From Lunularia cruciata (taxonomy: Eukaryota; Streptophyta; Marchantiopsida; Lunulariales; Lunulariaceae), in the NCBI GenBank assembly GCA_948567375.1, contig OX419756.1:35106333-35170332 (forward strand): 64,000 bases of DNA, read 5' to 3'. Both the position numbers and the translations under genes were made by a program. The notes below the pieces were generated by a model. The model did no database searches. It was not told the origin of the DNA and saw nothing but the letters and a program-made list of their open reading frames with translations. Positions 10,101 to 21,545 of this stretch are shown here, piece after piece. How positions within the stretch are numbered: position 1 is the first letter of the stretch; every line of letters begins with the position of its first letter.

Positions 10101-13100
10101 TCCCATCAATCTCAAGTCGACCCTATCAGGCAATTCCGAGAGGGCTCCAACAAGCAGTACTCTCGAGTCTGGTCAAATATTACTCACCGGGAGTGCTACT
10201 CAACCAGCTTTGGCACTCGGTCACACATTGCACGTATTTGTAATTCAGCTTCTTCCTCTTTTGTCGAACCATCGCCATAGAGATATGAGCCTGAACATAT
10301 TGTATGAGCTTCTGCCACTTCTAAGGCCATCTGAAGCTAACAATCTGCCCGATAAGGTAATATTCGTGGTACCCTCTTAAGGAGCCACGGAGAAGTTGTG
10401 GATTCGTTTGATCATACGTGCTTCCTCTTGTGATTACTTGATTGTAGTGATCAAACGGTTTAACTAAGGGAGATGAGAGATTGCGGACTTCCGAATGTTC
10501 CCACTATCATATGGCCCACTTTACCGACCTTCTGTTTCTCAATCTGATGCGTCACGTCTCCACTCGTGCTGATTCTTTTCTTTTCTTGACACAAACTTGT
10601 TCTCTTATTTTCCTGAGTTTTGTGATTCTAATTGTGCCTCTTTCTTCTTTCCCCTCTTCAGGAGTAGCCTCGCTTTGCTCTACGTTTGGTTCCCAGTAGT
10701 AACGATATTTATCAACATTGGCGGTATAATACTCCTGAATGCTGATAGGCACTATCTCTTTCACCTTTGTTTTGTATGTTAGAGTACAGAGGTAGAGGTT
10801 CATAAGTTTCTACACTTGCCGGAGTTTTGGAAGACATTTTCAAGTTGCTTTTTGGAAGATATATGTACGTCAAGTTGATATGTAGAAGTGTTACTGATAG
10901 ACATTTCAAGACACGTTACTTGCTAACCAAGGTTTAGACTCTTCATTGAGTAAACTGTTCCACGGGAAACTAGTAAGCGTTCCGGTGTAGTAGATTTCTA
11001 GAACAAATTTCTAGGATATATTTTGAACAAATTTCAGTCATATATTTTCTTCCAAGCTTTGGTCCTTACTGCGTCCCCTCTTTAAGCATTTGCGTTTGAC
11101 AAGCTGAAAAGTTTTCCTTCTAGCATGACTTACTTCGTACTCTAATAACAAGACCTAACATACTGCTTCGAGGTAATCTAGAGCTCCAGCCTCAGCTTTA
11201 AACAACACTCATTTGTGGATTTGCAGGTTCAAGTACAATTTACCCAATATTTCCACGTACTTTCTGAAGTGCTGCAAACCCTCGGTGGGAAATCTGAGGA
11301 CCTGGACGCTTTGTGTGTGGAGCAGAGAAGACAGCGGAATTTTGTCTCAAGGGCTCGTAGCTGTTTCCCTTTACTGAGTGTGTTGACTTTATCAGCAGAG
11401 TTCTTATTCCTACTTAGACCTTCTCATGTTGCAGGGTTGCTACCGTCATATCTTGTGAAAGTCTTAACAATCTCTACAGGAGATCTGATTTTCGCGGAGT
11501 GTACTTTTGGCACCCACCCACATGTAATCAACAGCTATCCTTGTACTATGTGAAACGGAGTCGAGTCAGTCCAGTCAGACGTGGGTACGGAATCGCCTTG
11601 TTTACCGCGGGTTCTGCTTCCGCACATATTTGCTTCCGCAAATATGTGAAACGGAGTCAATTTTAAGTGACAAGGACAAATGACACCATCTTTAAGCTTG
11701 ATTGGCCAGCAGCAGCCTGAACCAAAAGGCATTTCTCTGGTTTCTCCTTCTGTCACTATGCTTGTAACAACCGTCTAGATGACTAACAGGTTAGCAAGCA
11801 GATTGGCAGTGTTATTAATGAATTTTGATTTGTGTGGCAGATACTTCCCTACTTAAAATACTTGGATCCTGAATTTCACTCGAGTTATACGAGTGCTAAA
11901 GCGCATTCCGCGATGTCGAGAACTGTGAGGAAGCGTATTGCAGTTTCCGAGGAAGCGTTAGCACAATGGAACACGGAGAGGGAAACATCGTCAGGTGTGG
12001 ATGCAGAGCATCTGCTTACGTGCATGGTCGAAGGATCTCCCTATATTGCTGTCTATAATGACAAACATCTGGTCCGGAGAAAAGTACAACTTGTATCAGA
12101 TGTCTTGACGATAGAGTTGTTGAAAGCTTGGAGGCAAAGAACTGCTGGCATCTCTGGGGTCGGCCACTGCATTCAGACCATACTGGCTAAAGCAAGGAGA
12201 TTGATATCCCTTCTCCTCTCTCACGCGAATATTTGTGTTCGTACAGCAGCTTATGATTCAGTTCTTGAGGTCACGAACCAGGATAGATGGCAAGCGCGAG
12301 ACACGGATAAATCCTTACCCAAACAGGATTTTCGGCAGGAGGAGATTTGTCAAGTAGATCACGTGATGCTAAGTGTGAACGATTTTGGTTGTCTTATCCA
12401 GTGGAGAGGAGGATCTCCCAGGCCTTTGGAGGTTTTTCAAAGACTTATTACTGCTAGCCCCTCAGTTTTGGCTGAGATTATCACGGCTGGTCTTCATGAT
12501 CAAGCAACTCACAAGGTTCGACTTAATTTTTCTCCAGCTATAACGCCCATCACACTTTCTGCTGGTACTCTCTACAAGACTTCTTAATCATACGGAGCAG
12601 AAGTTTAAAATTTGAAAGATTTGAGTCCATCTTATATTTGTCTAAGATAGAATGGTACCCCTGTATGCGGACACACGCATGCTTACCTTGGCCGCACACA
12701 CTCTGTACTGCAGGTATCTATGCACCACAAACATCGTACTAACCCCCTGTATGCAGACTAATGCATGCTTACCTCCCCATGTAGCTGATAGTGGTGACGA
12801 TCTTTAAACTTTTCAAAGTATATTCGTATCGGTTCCTACAGAGTGTGTTCTGGATCCCTCGTTCTTTGAGCGGCTTTTGCTCCCAGTGCTCAAATATGTT
12901 ACTATCAAGTGTCAGAGTCAGTCCTGGCAGACGTGGATATGGAACTGGATTGTTTAAAAGGGGTTCTATATTCCATCACTAAATAACTTATATTTGTTCA
13001 CTAAGCTTTCTTGTGTTTAATGATCCTTGTTCTCAAACATCTATTTAAAGTCCCTTATTTTATTCGTTAGCGTCGATATCAGATGGAAACTTGGTAAGAA

Positions 13101-16100
13101 GACTTTGCCTCTTAGGCGACCAGGTCTTTCGCTCCAGCTTTTACCTTGAGCAAACGTTGGACTGAATTTGTTTATAGATGTTTATTACCTTAGTTTGGTG
13201 ATCTTACGGATTCAACATTGGAAGAAATTCATAATTAGAAAATCTCCAGTTCGACCCGCTTCTTTTGTATACTCCTCACCAAAAGTTCATGAGGCTGATC
13301 TTGAGCTGCTATCCAGGCTCTAATACCTTCATTTAACAAAATATTTTTGCATAAAAGTTTTAGTCTCTTATGTGAATTTTTGCAATCCTCCTATTTGTGA
13401 ACTAGTACCGGACTGCCATGCAGCAATCGGAAGACCTGTTATTACATCTCGTGGAAGATCCCAGTGAGGTCGAGAGAATGAAGCTCTATTATGGGCGTCC
13501 GTGGATTGAATGCAGTGGGGTCCATGCACCGGATCTTGGGGCTTTCGTCAGCCAGATTTCCAATGTTCTTGTAAAGGCCCAATTGTCAGCTGAAACAGGT
13601 TCTCATCCTCACTGCAACAGCAGCGCCAACATAGACTGCTTAGAACTCTCAAGCATCCTGCAGTCGTTATTCAGCTCTTGTCCTTCTCAACGTTGGGGAG
13701 GTTCATCAGCGCTCCTTAAACTTTTGAGTAAGTGGTCTGAGACAAAGAGGTCTGGCCCTTGGTGGCTACAAGGGCTTTTGACACCGGATAGTCATGGCAG
13801 CAGAGTTCCTCAAAGATCAAAATTTAATCCGTCAGAAAACGATCTCCTGTCTGTGAGAGATCCGTTCGAGCATTGCTTTCTGCGGCAGGAAGGCCTGTCT
13901 TGCTCAACATCTACATCTTGCTATCAAGAACCAATGAAGAGGATACATTATACGGTCCCACCAGTTGGTCAGAAGAAGATAGAAGACTTACTGAGTATTT
14001 TCAAAAGTAGGTCAGTTGGTGAGACTATCAGAAAATCCGCCGTAGAACACTTGACATGGCTTATTCAAGACCCTTCATTGTGCTGTCTTCTAGAAAGTGA
14101 TGAAGAGCTTTTCAAATTATTGATGTTCGAAATCACGAACTCAATTACAAAGGATGATGTGAGTGGTGAGGAAAGTATGGCGTTCATTATGCGAAGACAG
14201 TTAGGTGATGAGAAGAAGGACAAATCTGTTACTCCTGGTTTGACCGGTCTGTGTACTGCATGCTTGAGTTTTATGACAAAGTTGGCTTCTGCTTCTTCTT
14301 TGGACGGGGACCTAAAGGTTCGCCATATGCTAGTTAGCAATGCTTATGAGCAGTTGTGGTCGCTTCTGCCAATGGTGTTTCATCCCTCCGAATCCGTGAG
14401 GAAAGATATGGCAGTTCTTCTATCCTTCTGCCTCTTCAGCTCCGATGTACTATTCAAGGGCTTAAAACGGGTATGCGGGCCTTGTTCTACAACATATGAG
14501 TTAATAGGAACTTCTCTAAGTGTCATAAATCACAGGCTAACGTAGCATTGGGACCAAGTTCAAAGTTTGAACGCCTGTTCAAACTTTGAACCATGTACCA
14601 TGCATTTATAATAATGAATCTAACTGAGACAATTGTGCACTGTAATTTGTATGAGCTGATACTTAATGTTGTACAAACTTCTTTTGGGCAAGTAACACCA
14701 GATAAAATAGGAATTACCTTGACTTGTAATTCGTCCAAGATATCATACGTATTTACGCTGAGATGGGTGTTTTGGTCTTGCTAGTCGTTCTTGTATGGTC
14801 GTTTGGTGTGTCCGTCGTTAAAGCGTACTCAGTGATTCATCCATCTGCGTAAACAATTTTTGCAGATGCTTATAGTAAACGAACAAATAGTGCCCGAGAT
14901 ATTACACCAGGCTGCTGAGCGAGTCACGCAGATCCGCGTCCCTGTTCCCTTTGCGAGAGCTTATTGCTTTCCTTGCCGAGTTGTTGCGGTGGCTGTTAAG
15001 CCTTTACTAGCAAATGTGGCTGAGAACTCGATGGATCAAGGATTGATTTGTCGTTTTATTGTTCAGTCAGATCTCCTTGAAGGTAATGGCTGTGGTTTTG
15101 GAAGCAATCTATAAAATATGCATAGCAATCTATAAAATTTCTTTTTCAATTGCTAACATGTGCTGTCCTTTACAGGAGGGTGCGAGAATTTACAGCTACT
15201 GCTTGAACGAAAATTTTCTTCGTCAGGAGAGCCACTGGAACTAATAGAGCTGCAGGCTTTGGCATGCCTCTCGGTTTTGCATGCAGATATTTCTGTAAAG
15301 CGATTCCTCAAGCAGTTAGCAGATCCACAGCTTGTAAGTTTGTGTTCTAGTTTGATAACCATGAAATTTTTTTTCATTTTCAAATCTGGTAAAACGCAGG
15401 TTCCCTGTCAATGTCTTGATTTCTGCTTAGCTTCAAATTACCTGCTTTTAAGGATGCATTCTTCTGCCAGTCTTATGGTGTGGAGATTCAGTTCTTGGAG
15501 GAGCTCGAAGTTCAGTGCTCCCGCCATCCACAAGTAGGTACGTCCAGTTATCTCTTAAAATTTAATGACCAAGAAGGAATAGATCCAGGGCTCCTAGAAG
15601 TAATACTGGAAAGCACACTCATGGCACCTATTCTATGAGCAAGGATTATAGAGAAGCTGAAGTATGTGGAGCAACTTAGCGTGGTACAGCTAGCCAGTTT
15701 TTCCTTGCGATGCAAACATGTTATCAGTCTTTCTCCCTGCAGTTTCCTTTCCTAATAGACTTCGGATCTGGGATGTCACATTCCTGGAAAGGCAGCGAAA
15801 GCATTAGCCAAGAACTCCTGGATTCCGTCCTTTCAACGCTTTCTGTCAAGATTCCCTTCAACAGCCGATGAGTTCACCGAGCTGCTGAAGGTGCAAGAGT
15901 ATCCTTATCCACTTGATTTCCTCATCTGATTGCATGAAGAACCACGATTGCTGCTATTAATATTTCTTTGAATTCAGATGCTCGTACGTGCATACTCATT
16001 CTCAATCTGACGAACGATAGGCGAAGGATAAAAGAGAACAGCTTGATTTTCGGTCTTTCTGAAGGCTTTGAGCTCGATGGAGGTTTTGCAGATCATGAAG

Positions 16101-19100
16101 ATGATCCAAATCATCCTACGTTCCAAGTGTGCTGATTCTCTAGGCTTTATGGTGGTGACAAGGTTCATTGGCGAAATTTTGATGCCCATACTCGAAAAAG
16201 GTCTCTACTTTCTTATCCACGACACACATTAGGTTGCGCAGCGGCTCATCTTGGATGTGGTGCGAATGTTGGATATGGTCGATGCTTTTAGAGATTTCCA
16301 TGTAAGAAGTGGCTTCTTTTAGAAATCTAATTTGGTCCAGAAACTTCAGGACCAACTATTCATTACGCAAGCGTTCCAGTCGGGCGTGCTGCAGTATGTA
16401 TGGACGTACCAATACTCAGGCTGATCGTTGACAACTTGCTCTATTCGGTGGAGCACGCAGATCAAAAGTTGTACTATCAAGTAGCGGTTAATCTGACGAA
16501 GGTTTCCTCCTCTTAACACCAACGACTTGAGGACACGCTCCAGTAGATGCAAATGTTTCAAAGCTACGGAGGAAGAGTGCACGAATGGAAGAGATAACAT
16601 GACACAATATCAAATTACTTTATCCAGATTCAGATTCAGTGAATCTACACAAGAAGTTGTCGTAGTGCTTCATTTAGATCATAGAATAGACGCATTAACT
16701 TTCATGGGGTACAAAAACTAGGTGCTGCGTCGTGGAAACTTTTTTCTCTGCGAATGTCTTAATTGTTGTATCCTTTCTGTGCTTGTCATTCACTTCTCAT
16801 GCTACTATTTCATGGTCAGTATGTTCTAATGTCGTTTGTGGTTTGACAGGGGACCAACTTACTCTCACTTTTTCTCACTAAATTTGTGAAAGGTTCAAGC
16901 TCCTCCTACGTTTGCTGTGTCTTGGCAGTGCGGTGTTTTGCGCTGATCACAAAAGGACTAGGATCTTTTGTGGGTTATAAGAGTTTCCTCTCAGTCGGAA
17001 GTACGTACAACAGTCAAGGGAGCCCTAATCGAAGACAGATGGACACTAGAGTCGGCAACTCACAGACCAAGATAGGTTTTTCTCAGCCAGTTTCACAAGG
17101 CCTCGGGGTTCAGAATCATTTTGTGGGCACTTCTCTTGATGAAGATCTTGTGCAAGTAATAGTACCGCTTATCAAACACATGGCCCATCTGCAATCCCAT
17201 CATTGTCGGTCACTGAGACACAAATGCCTGGTGCGCGAGATTGTATCTTGCCTTTGGTCCATTACATCATGTGTTACTCCTTGTCTCTGGCAAGAAGTTT
17301 GGTCCTCTACAGGAACTACATACTGGCTAGCTAGACTTCTTGAGGACCAAGAAGCGCTAATCAGAGGAATGGCATTTGGAATATTGGCTCTTTTGGCATC
17401 TTCTGCGACTTCAAGAACACGGGAGCTGCTTCTCAGAAACTGGCCAGAGCTTGGTGATGTTGCAGTAAGAACTGTGCTGAACGAGCAAGAATGTTATGCG
17501 GTACGAGAACAAGGTCTCTGCTTCCTCATATCGGCGACGATGTGGTCAAGTTCCGGAAACTTGTCTATTTCAATGGAAGAGAACTCCCCTCCCACCAGTT
17601 TCAAGATAATTGACGGTCTTGGTATAAATGCCGCTTTGCAAAGATACGACTTTTGGTACAGACTGCCCAAAATACTCCTGAAGAGAAGTGGCACTCCCGG
17701 TTTTAATCGCGTTTTGATGGAGCTTCTTCTCAAGTTGACGATCTCAGATGTAGCATTCATAAAGAACAAGATTCTTGAAGTTCCAACATTTTTCAGAGCT
17801 CTTGTCCAGCATCTGGAGTTTGGCATCTTGCAGCCAGCTGAACTAGTCCGGTTTCAAGTAGAAATAGTTTCGACCTGTAAACATTCTGCTGACATCTACG
17901 CTACCATAGGATACCTTAGTGAGGTACTTTTGCTTTTAGCTCAAGACGAAGATTCTGAACTTCAAGTCTTGATTCAGAGCAATGGCATCCTTACTAAACT
18001 TTTCTGCGCTTTGGCCTACTGTCTGAAAAATCAAACTCGGACAAGCCGAACAGTGCAGGCAGAAGAAGAGTTGAAAGGTAGTCCTATAGGAGCAGACGAC
18101 CAAGGGGAGTATGACTGTGCCGAAAATCTTGACAGACTAGTAGATTTAGAAAGATTGGAAGCCATCTTTAAACTTTTGGAGGTTTTGAATATGATAATTA
18201 ATCAAGTTCCATGCAATGCTGGTCCTTTCGAGAACGACGACATGAGTCATATTCGAGTGGACGATATCAGGGCCTTGAATTCAGATTTCGATGACATGAA
18301 AGATAAAGAGGGGTGCGATGCAGTTGTACTGAGACAAAACACGTGGCAAAATTTCCTTGATTTGCTTGGAAGCCAATCTGAAATTTTCTGGAGAACTGGC
18401 CGTCTTCTTCAGGGCCTACCTGTTTCAACAGAGCTTCAGGATGACAAATGGAATACTGAAGAACAGGGCCAAGTTGGTTTTAAACCTGAATCTTTGGTGA
18501 GGAGAACTCAGCTGGCTCTATGCTCATTCTTTGGAACTGTTCTTGCAGAGGATAGCCAGGCAAAGGCTGTTCTTGAGAGGCGGGGGTTGAAACCGCATGA
18601 GAGTGTGGCTAAATCTGGGCCGCATGATCATCTTGCTGAATATGTACGTATGATCCACATGTAAAGAAAGTTACTTAACCTGCAGCATGATACAGCCCTA
18701 GCCTCCTCTTTCAATTGAATCTTGTTTCATCTAGCTCCTGCCGGATATGAAATTGCGCTGATTATTTTTGTTTCCGAGCTGTCAAGCTTCAAATGCATAA
18801 AAGTTGAAGGTGTTCTGTCCCCAGTCCTAAGTCTGCGCAGTTATTAGATCGTTAAAAGTAGACCACAGAATAGGTAGCATATTGATATGGATGGACTCCC
18901 GTAAGTAGCCATATGGTGTAATTGTTAGGAACATATGCGAACTGGAATAACTGTCGTTGTCAAATCCCAAGTAAAAGTTTTAGAAGATTTTCTAGTGGCA
19001 GTTGCATGGTTCCAAGGGCGAAGCTAGCGCTGTGATAACACTTGACCACGGTGCTAAAACTCACTTATATTGGATTCTTGTCCTTGCAGCTGTATCATAT

Positions 19101-21545
19101 ATTTTTGAAACTCTTACATGATGTGCATGATCAAATCCAACGTCATAAGGTTTTAGAAGGGGAGCTTCTGCTGTATTTGCAGTCCCTTCTTATGACCGTG
19201 GGTAGAGCTCTTCAAAATCTCATCAAATTCAGGTGTTTCACAACTCTCTACCTGACAGACTAGATTTTTCCTGTATAACATGCAGATCTCACGGTCTTGG
19301 ACTTCAGTAATTACACTGAGCAACTGTGTCATCAAAAGGATTCATTTCAGTTGTTTCTCGTCGCAGTGTAATTCTTAAGTTAGGAGTACGGAACTGTGGC
19401 AAGTTCTTTCTTTCTTTGTTCTTTCACTTAAAGCACGTGAGACTCTAATCTAGATCAAGCCTGCTGAATTATGTTTTTATTATCAAGACGGCCAAAATGT
19501 GGTTTCAACGAATGAGTGTCCTCACTTGTTCTCCAAACCACTTATTTGGGAACTTATTGGATGCCTTTAGAGCAACCCAAGTATTCGGGAAGTGTTATTG
19601 GTTGCCTTAAGAGAGCAGCACTGCGGTAACAAAGAAGTTAGTAATCGTTTAGTGTGAGCTTCTCATCATTTATTGGATTGCATTTCATGTTGTGTGCAGT
19701 TTCAAGACAAAAGACTTCGGTTCAAGCTTGAACTTGCCATCTACAATTATGAGACTTGCCGAGCAAGTCTATAGCTTGCTTGACTCATACGGCCTTGTCC
19801 CGAAAACGATGCATAGTCCGCTACCTTCAGTGGTACGGACTGCTGCCGAGCATAGGTCCAAACACTGTAACAAAGCACCCAGAGGGATCAATCTGTCCAA
19901 TCGGTCGTCATTCAGAAATGCCTCTAGGTTACAAAGAGATACCATATCAGTATGTAAATTGGATCCAAAGCAGGGGAAGTTGAATGAACATCACCGTTCT
20001 CTACTTCTGGGTGAGCTTATTCTATACGTCCGTGTAATAGAGGTGTTTGTCTTCAGAAGTCAGGGAGCAGCAGATGCGTGTTTAGAAGAAGGAATTTTCG
20101 AGTTTATATGGTCAATGTGGGATTTGGCATTGTGTGAAGAGGATTTAATGCATGCACTTTTAGGTTTAATCTCCAACTTGGCCGCTCTAAGCAATACAGC
20201 GAAGGAAATAATATCCTTGCAAAGGTGTCAAGGAAGAAAAGCGGGGAGCCTTATGGATAACGTGGCAAATATGCTCTTCCATCTACCTCTAGACCAGATT
20301 TCTTACACACTGGCAGTAGGCGTATTGCAGAACTTGGTAACACTAGCAGAGCCCAGGGCAATGTTCATGCGGAAACAGCACTTTTCGGAATGTCTACAGC
20401 TCTTTCGTAGCTATGTCAGTTCAAATGATGTCATACGCCAACACCTGATGCTTCAGCTATTCATTAACATATCTGCTTACCCCAACGGACAGAAGATGTT
20501 CTTGAGGGGACTTCCTGACGGCAGCATGCTTGATCTGGTACGTGGCACCAAACATCAAGTACCGTGTAGGACTTATTGCTCACAGTTTTTATCATCTTGT
20601 TATTCTTGCTGTCCTGAAAAGTTCAATATTGAGGCCATTGAACACAAAAGCGGGTACTAATGAGCGTTTGTGCCCAGTGTATGGGAACCAAAATAGTGAA
20701 TTCACTGTTGAATTCCTCTGTTGCTCCTGCTATTCCTGATTAACATTTTGTGTTTAGTGGATTCAAACTAAGATAGTCTACTTGGTTCATAAGATATGAT
20801 TACCACAAGAAAGCTATGATATCGCTGCTACATGATCGATGCAGAGTAATGGACTTTAAATTCTTGAAGTTACCGCACAGTATTGCAGGGGAAGTGTTTG
20901 TTTCATCATCGATCGCCCTTCTGACTCTGTTGATGTGCAGGTGTTGGATAGCGTGGAACAATGTCACTATGTTCCAACTAGCAGTTCAGCTTTGTTCCTG
21001 TTGAGGAATTTGGCCTTTTGCCGGGAGACACGGTTCTTTTTCGTATGCAATGAGCGTACACTCAATCTTCTTGTAATGTCTTTGGAAAGTTCGAGTTTAG
21101 AAGCAAGAGCCTATGCTTCTTCCGCTCTTTGGATTTTGAGCTCCAGTGAGAGGCGGATTTCAGCTGCTCTCAAAAACCTTGGAGCTTGTCCATTACTTAT
21201 GACTGCCCATGAGGCATCCAAACGACTCTTGCAAATCTTTCATACGTTTAGAGCTCAGAAACATCGATCAATTAACAGAGCAGAGGGCCTGGATATACTG
21301 AAGATGGGTAGGCTTGCTCAAAATATTGAACAAGTAAGTTTTCTAGTCAATCTCTCTTGTACCAGAATATGGTTTCTCCAGAGACGACCTGTGCTTTATT
21401 ACAATGTACATCTGGCAAATTTTTTTCTTGTGTGAAACTAAGTTTGTTTTTGTGTTGTTGTTATGCATTCCAGAGCTTACTCGCTGTGAATGAGCTCGTT
21501 GGAGAAATCTGTGATGTCGATTCAAAATTAGGCACCACTAGATGA
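6913..21545 (+). CDS. RTTN: Rotatin orthologue (RTTN/Ana3), multi-exon centriole and basal-body protein
   Basis: Armadillo/HEAT-type helical repeat protein. In animals rotatin is needed for centriole elongation and basal-body function; in plants the expected role is the locomotory apparatus of swimming sperm. Matches to the human protein run collinearly from end to end: LLEWFNLP and [10 protein letters not shown] near the N-terminus, [17 protein letters not shown] in the middle, [19 protein letters not shown] past the middle, and [15 protein letters not shown] with YASSALWIL at the C-terminus. Introns are mostly 90-950 bp with GT-AG ends, and exon phases agree at most junctions I tested. The exons I could place sum to about 2,300 codons, close to the human 2,226. 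The start is uncertain: ATG 6913 gives [13 protein letters not shown], but a short upstream exon could replace it. Exon structure is unresolved at 8480-9150 and 15900-16850. Confidence 0.85.
7640..7690 (+). repeat. Intronic dispersed repeat, copy 1
   Basis: GGATCC-CGTTC, then GGCTTCTGCTCCCA and CTCGTATATTTAC, recurs with small changes at 12851-12903 inside another intron of the same gene. Possibly a short MITE or SINE fragment. Confidence 0.45.
7955..8477 (+). CDS. RTTN: RTTN exon with LVDLGAVEF motif
   Basis: The acceptor TTGTACAG precedes [20 protein letters not shown]; the human protein has [15 protein letters not shown] at the same place. About 174 codons, ending at CCCAG before GTAGGC. 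The second half is low in recognisable repeats, as in the animal protein. Confidence 0.75.
9153..9271 (+). CDS. RTTN: RTTN internal exon
   Basis: Lies between GCGCCACAG and GTAGTC. It encodes [20 protein letters not shown] and [12 protein letters not shown], amphipathic helix pairs typical of the repeat fold. The preceding exon (about 8970-9046, [14 protein letters not shown] before GTAAGT) supplies one base and keeps the frame. Confidence 0.6.
9587..9785 (+). CDS. RTTN: RTTN internal exon
   Basis: Encodes [16 protein letters not shown] and [18 protein letters not shown], ending at AAG before GTCGAT in phase 0. The next acceptor at 9971 is also phase 0. Confidence 0.6.
9973..10356 (+). CDS. 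RTTN: RTTN internal exon
   Basis: Acceptor GGTTTCAG; 128 codons; ends ...NNLPDK before GTAATA, phase 0. It begins with a polar linker and finishes with [14 protein letters not shown], helical repeat sequence. Confidence 0.65.
11227..11454 (+). CDS. RTTN: RTTN internal exon
   Basis: Acceptor ATTTGCAG; encodes [20 protein letters not shown] through GLLPSYL. The 3' boundary is less certain: GTGAAA at 11455 keeps phase 0 into the next exon, but the frame stays open further. Confidence 0.5.
11560..11660 (+). repeat. Intronic dispersed repeat, copy 2
   Basis: GAGTCAGTCC, GGCAGACGTGG-like and GGGTTCT blocks are shared with 12912-12972. An internal short inverted pair (GCACATATTTGC against GCAAATATGTG) follows. 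Confidence 0.45.
11841..12515 (+). CDS. RTTN: RTTN internal exon, 225 codons
   Basis: Lies between TGTGGCAG and GTTCGA, both phase 0. [20 protein letters not shown] aligns with human [20 protein letters not shown], and [14 protein letters not shown] with PKVLYEISVFGIQE. It holds long helical repeats with a charged linker between them. Confidence 0.75.
12658..12776 (+). repeat. Tandem pair in an RTTN intron
   Basis: CCCCTGTATGC followed by GCATGCTTACC appears twice, about 85 bp apart (near 12658 and 12743). Confidence 0.6.
12840..12985 (+). repeat. Intronic dispersed repeat, copy 3 (longest)
   Basis: Contains the blocks shared with the copies near 7650 and 11570 in one continuous stretch, so all three appear to be parts of a single short repeat family of about 150 bp. 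Confidence 0.45.
13424..14470 (+). CDS. RTTN: RTTN internal exon, 349 codons
   Basis: Acceptor CCATGCAG, donor GTATGC after ...KGLKR, phase 0 at both ends. [10 protein letters not shown] and [18 protein letters not shown] correspond to human VEKVYEIFTS and LVLRKSAAEQLAVIMQDI. The first third is serine-rich and probably a flexible linker. Confidence 0.8.
14866..15082 (+). CDS. RTTN: RTTN internal exon
   Basis: Acceptor TTTTGCAG, donor GTAATG. Encodes [20 protein letters not shown] through FIVQSDLLE. It ends in phase 1, matching the next exon. Confidence 0.65.
15176..15333 (+). CDS. RTTN: RTTN internal exon
   Basis: Acceptor CTTTACAG, donor GTAAGT. Encodes [20 protein letters not shown] through [12 protein letters not shown]. 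Confidence 0.7.
15453..15531 (+). CDS. RTTN: RTTN internal exon (3' edge uncertain)
   Basis: Encodes [20 protein letters not shown] and QCSRHPQ after the acceptor CTTTTAAG. Either GTAGGT or the nearby GTACGT could be the donor. Confidence 0.45.
15790..15890 (+). CDS. RTTN: RTTN internal exon (5' edge approximate)
   Basis: [20 protein letters not shown] followed by [10 protein letters not shown] parallels human [20 protein letters not shown] and EDEKLLIDI. It ends at CTGAAG before GTGCAA. Confidence 0.6.
16233..16301 (+). CDS. RTTN: RTTN internal exon, short
   Basis: Lies between CACATTAG and GTAAGA. Encodes [20 protein letters not shown] followed by DFH. Further plus-strand coding-like pieces follow at 16350 ([15 protein letters not shown]) and about 16422 ([20 protein letters not shown]), but their splice junctions do not resolve. 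The open frames on the minus strand here are shadows of these pieces. Confidence 0.45.
16850..18643 (+). CDS. RTTN: RTTN internal exon, 598 codons, largest
   Basis: Acceptor GTTTGACAG, donor GTACGT after ...LAEY, phase 0. [20 protein letters not shown] and [18 protein letters not shown] match human [20 protein letters not shown] and LLDQSECSMVRREAAFIL; the following [13 protein letters not shown] matches QALLYHCHFYEHL. The last 150 codons are acidic and probably disordered. Confidence 0.85.
19090..19232 (+). CDS. RTTN: RTTN internal exon
   Basis: Acceptor CCTTGCAG, donor GTGTTT. Encodes [20 protein letters not shown]. It ends two bases into a codon that the next exon completes, which supports both junctions. 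Confidence 0.75.
19700..20537 (+). CDS. RTTN: RTTN internal exon, C-terminal repeats
   Basis: Acceptor TGTGTGCAG, donor GTACGT after [25 protein letters not shown] corresponds to human [20 protein letters not shown], and [20 protein letters not shown] to [20 protein letters not shown]. Confidence 0.85.
20941..21333 (+). CDS. RTTN: RTTN penultimate exon
   Basis: Acceptor GATGTGCAG, donor GTAAGT, 131 codons. [18 protein letters not shown] and [20 protein letters not shown] match the human C-terminal repeats LLIFHNVCFSPANKPKIL and [20 protein letters not shown]. Confidence 0.9.
21474..21545 (+). CDS. RTTN: RTTN last exon
   Basis: Acceptor CATTCCAG, 23 codons ([18 protein letters not shown] then LGTTR) and TGA at 21543-21545. 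Phase 0 agrees with the exon before. The human protein also stops within about 30 residues of this point. Confidence 0.8.
   Translation, partial: SLLAVNELVGEICDVDSKLGTTR

Noticed and set aside
15974-16600. Long minus-strand frames inside RTTN
   Set aside because: The plus strand of the same region carries exon pieces with splice sites ([20 protein letters not shown]). The minus frames are their shadows.
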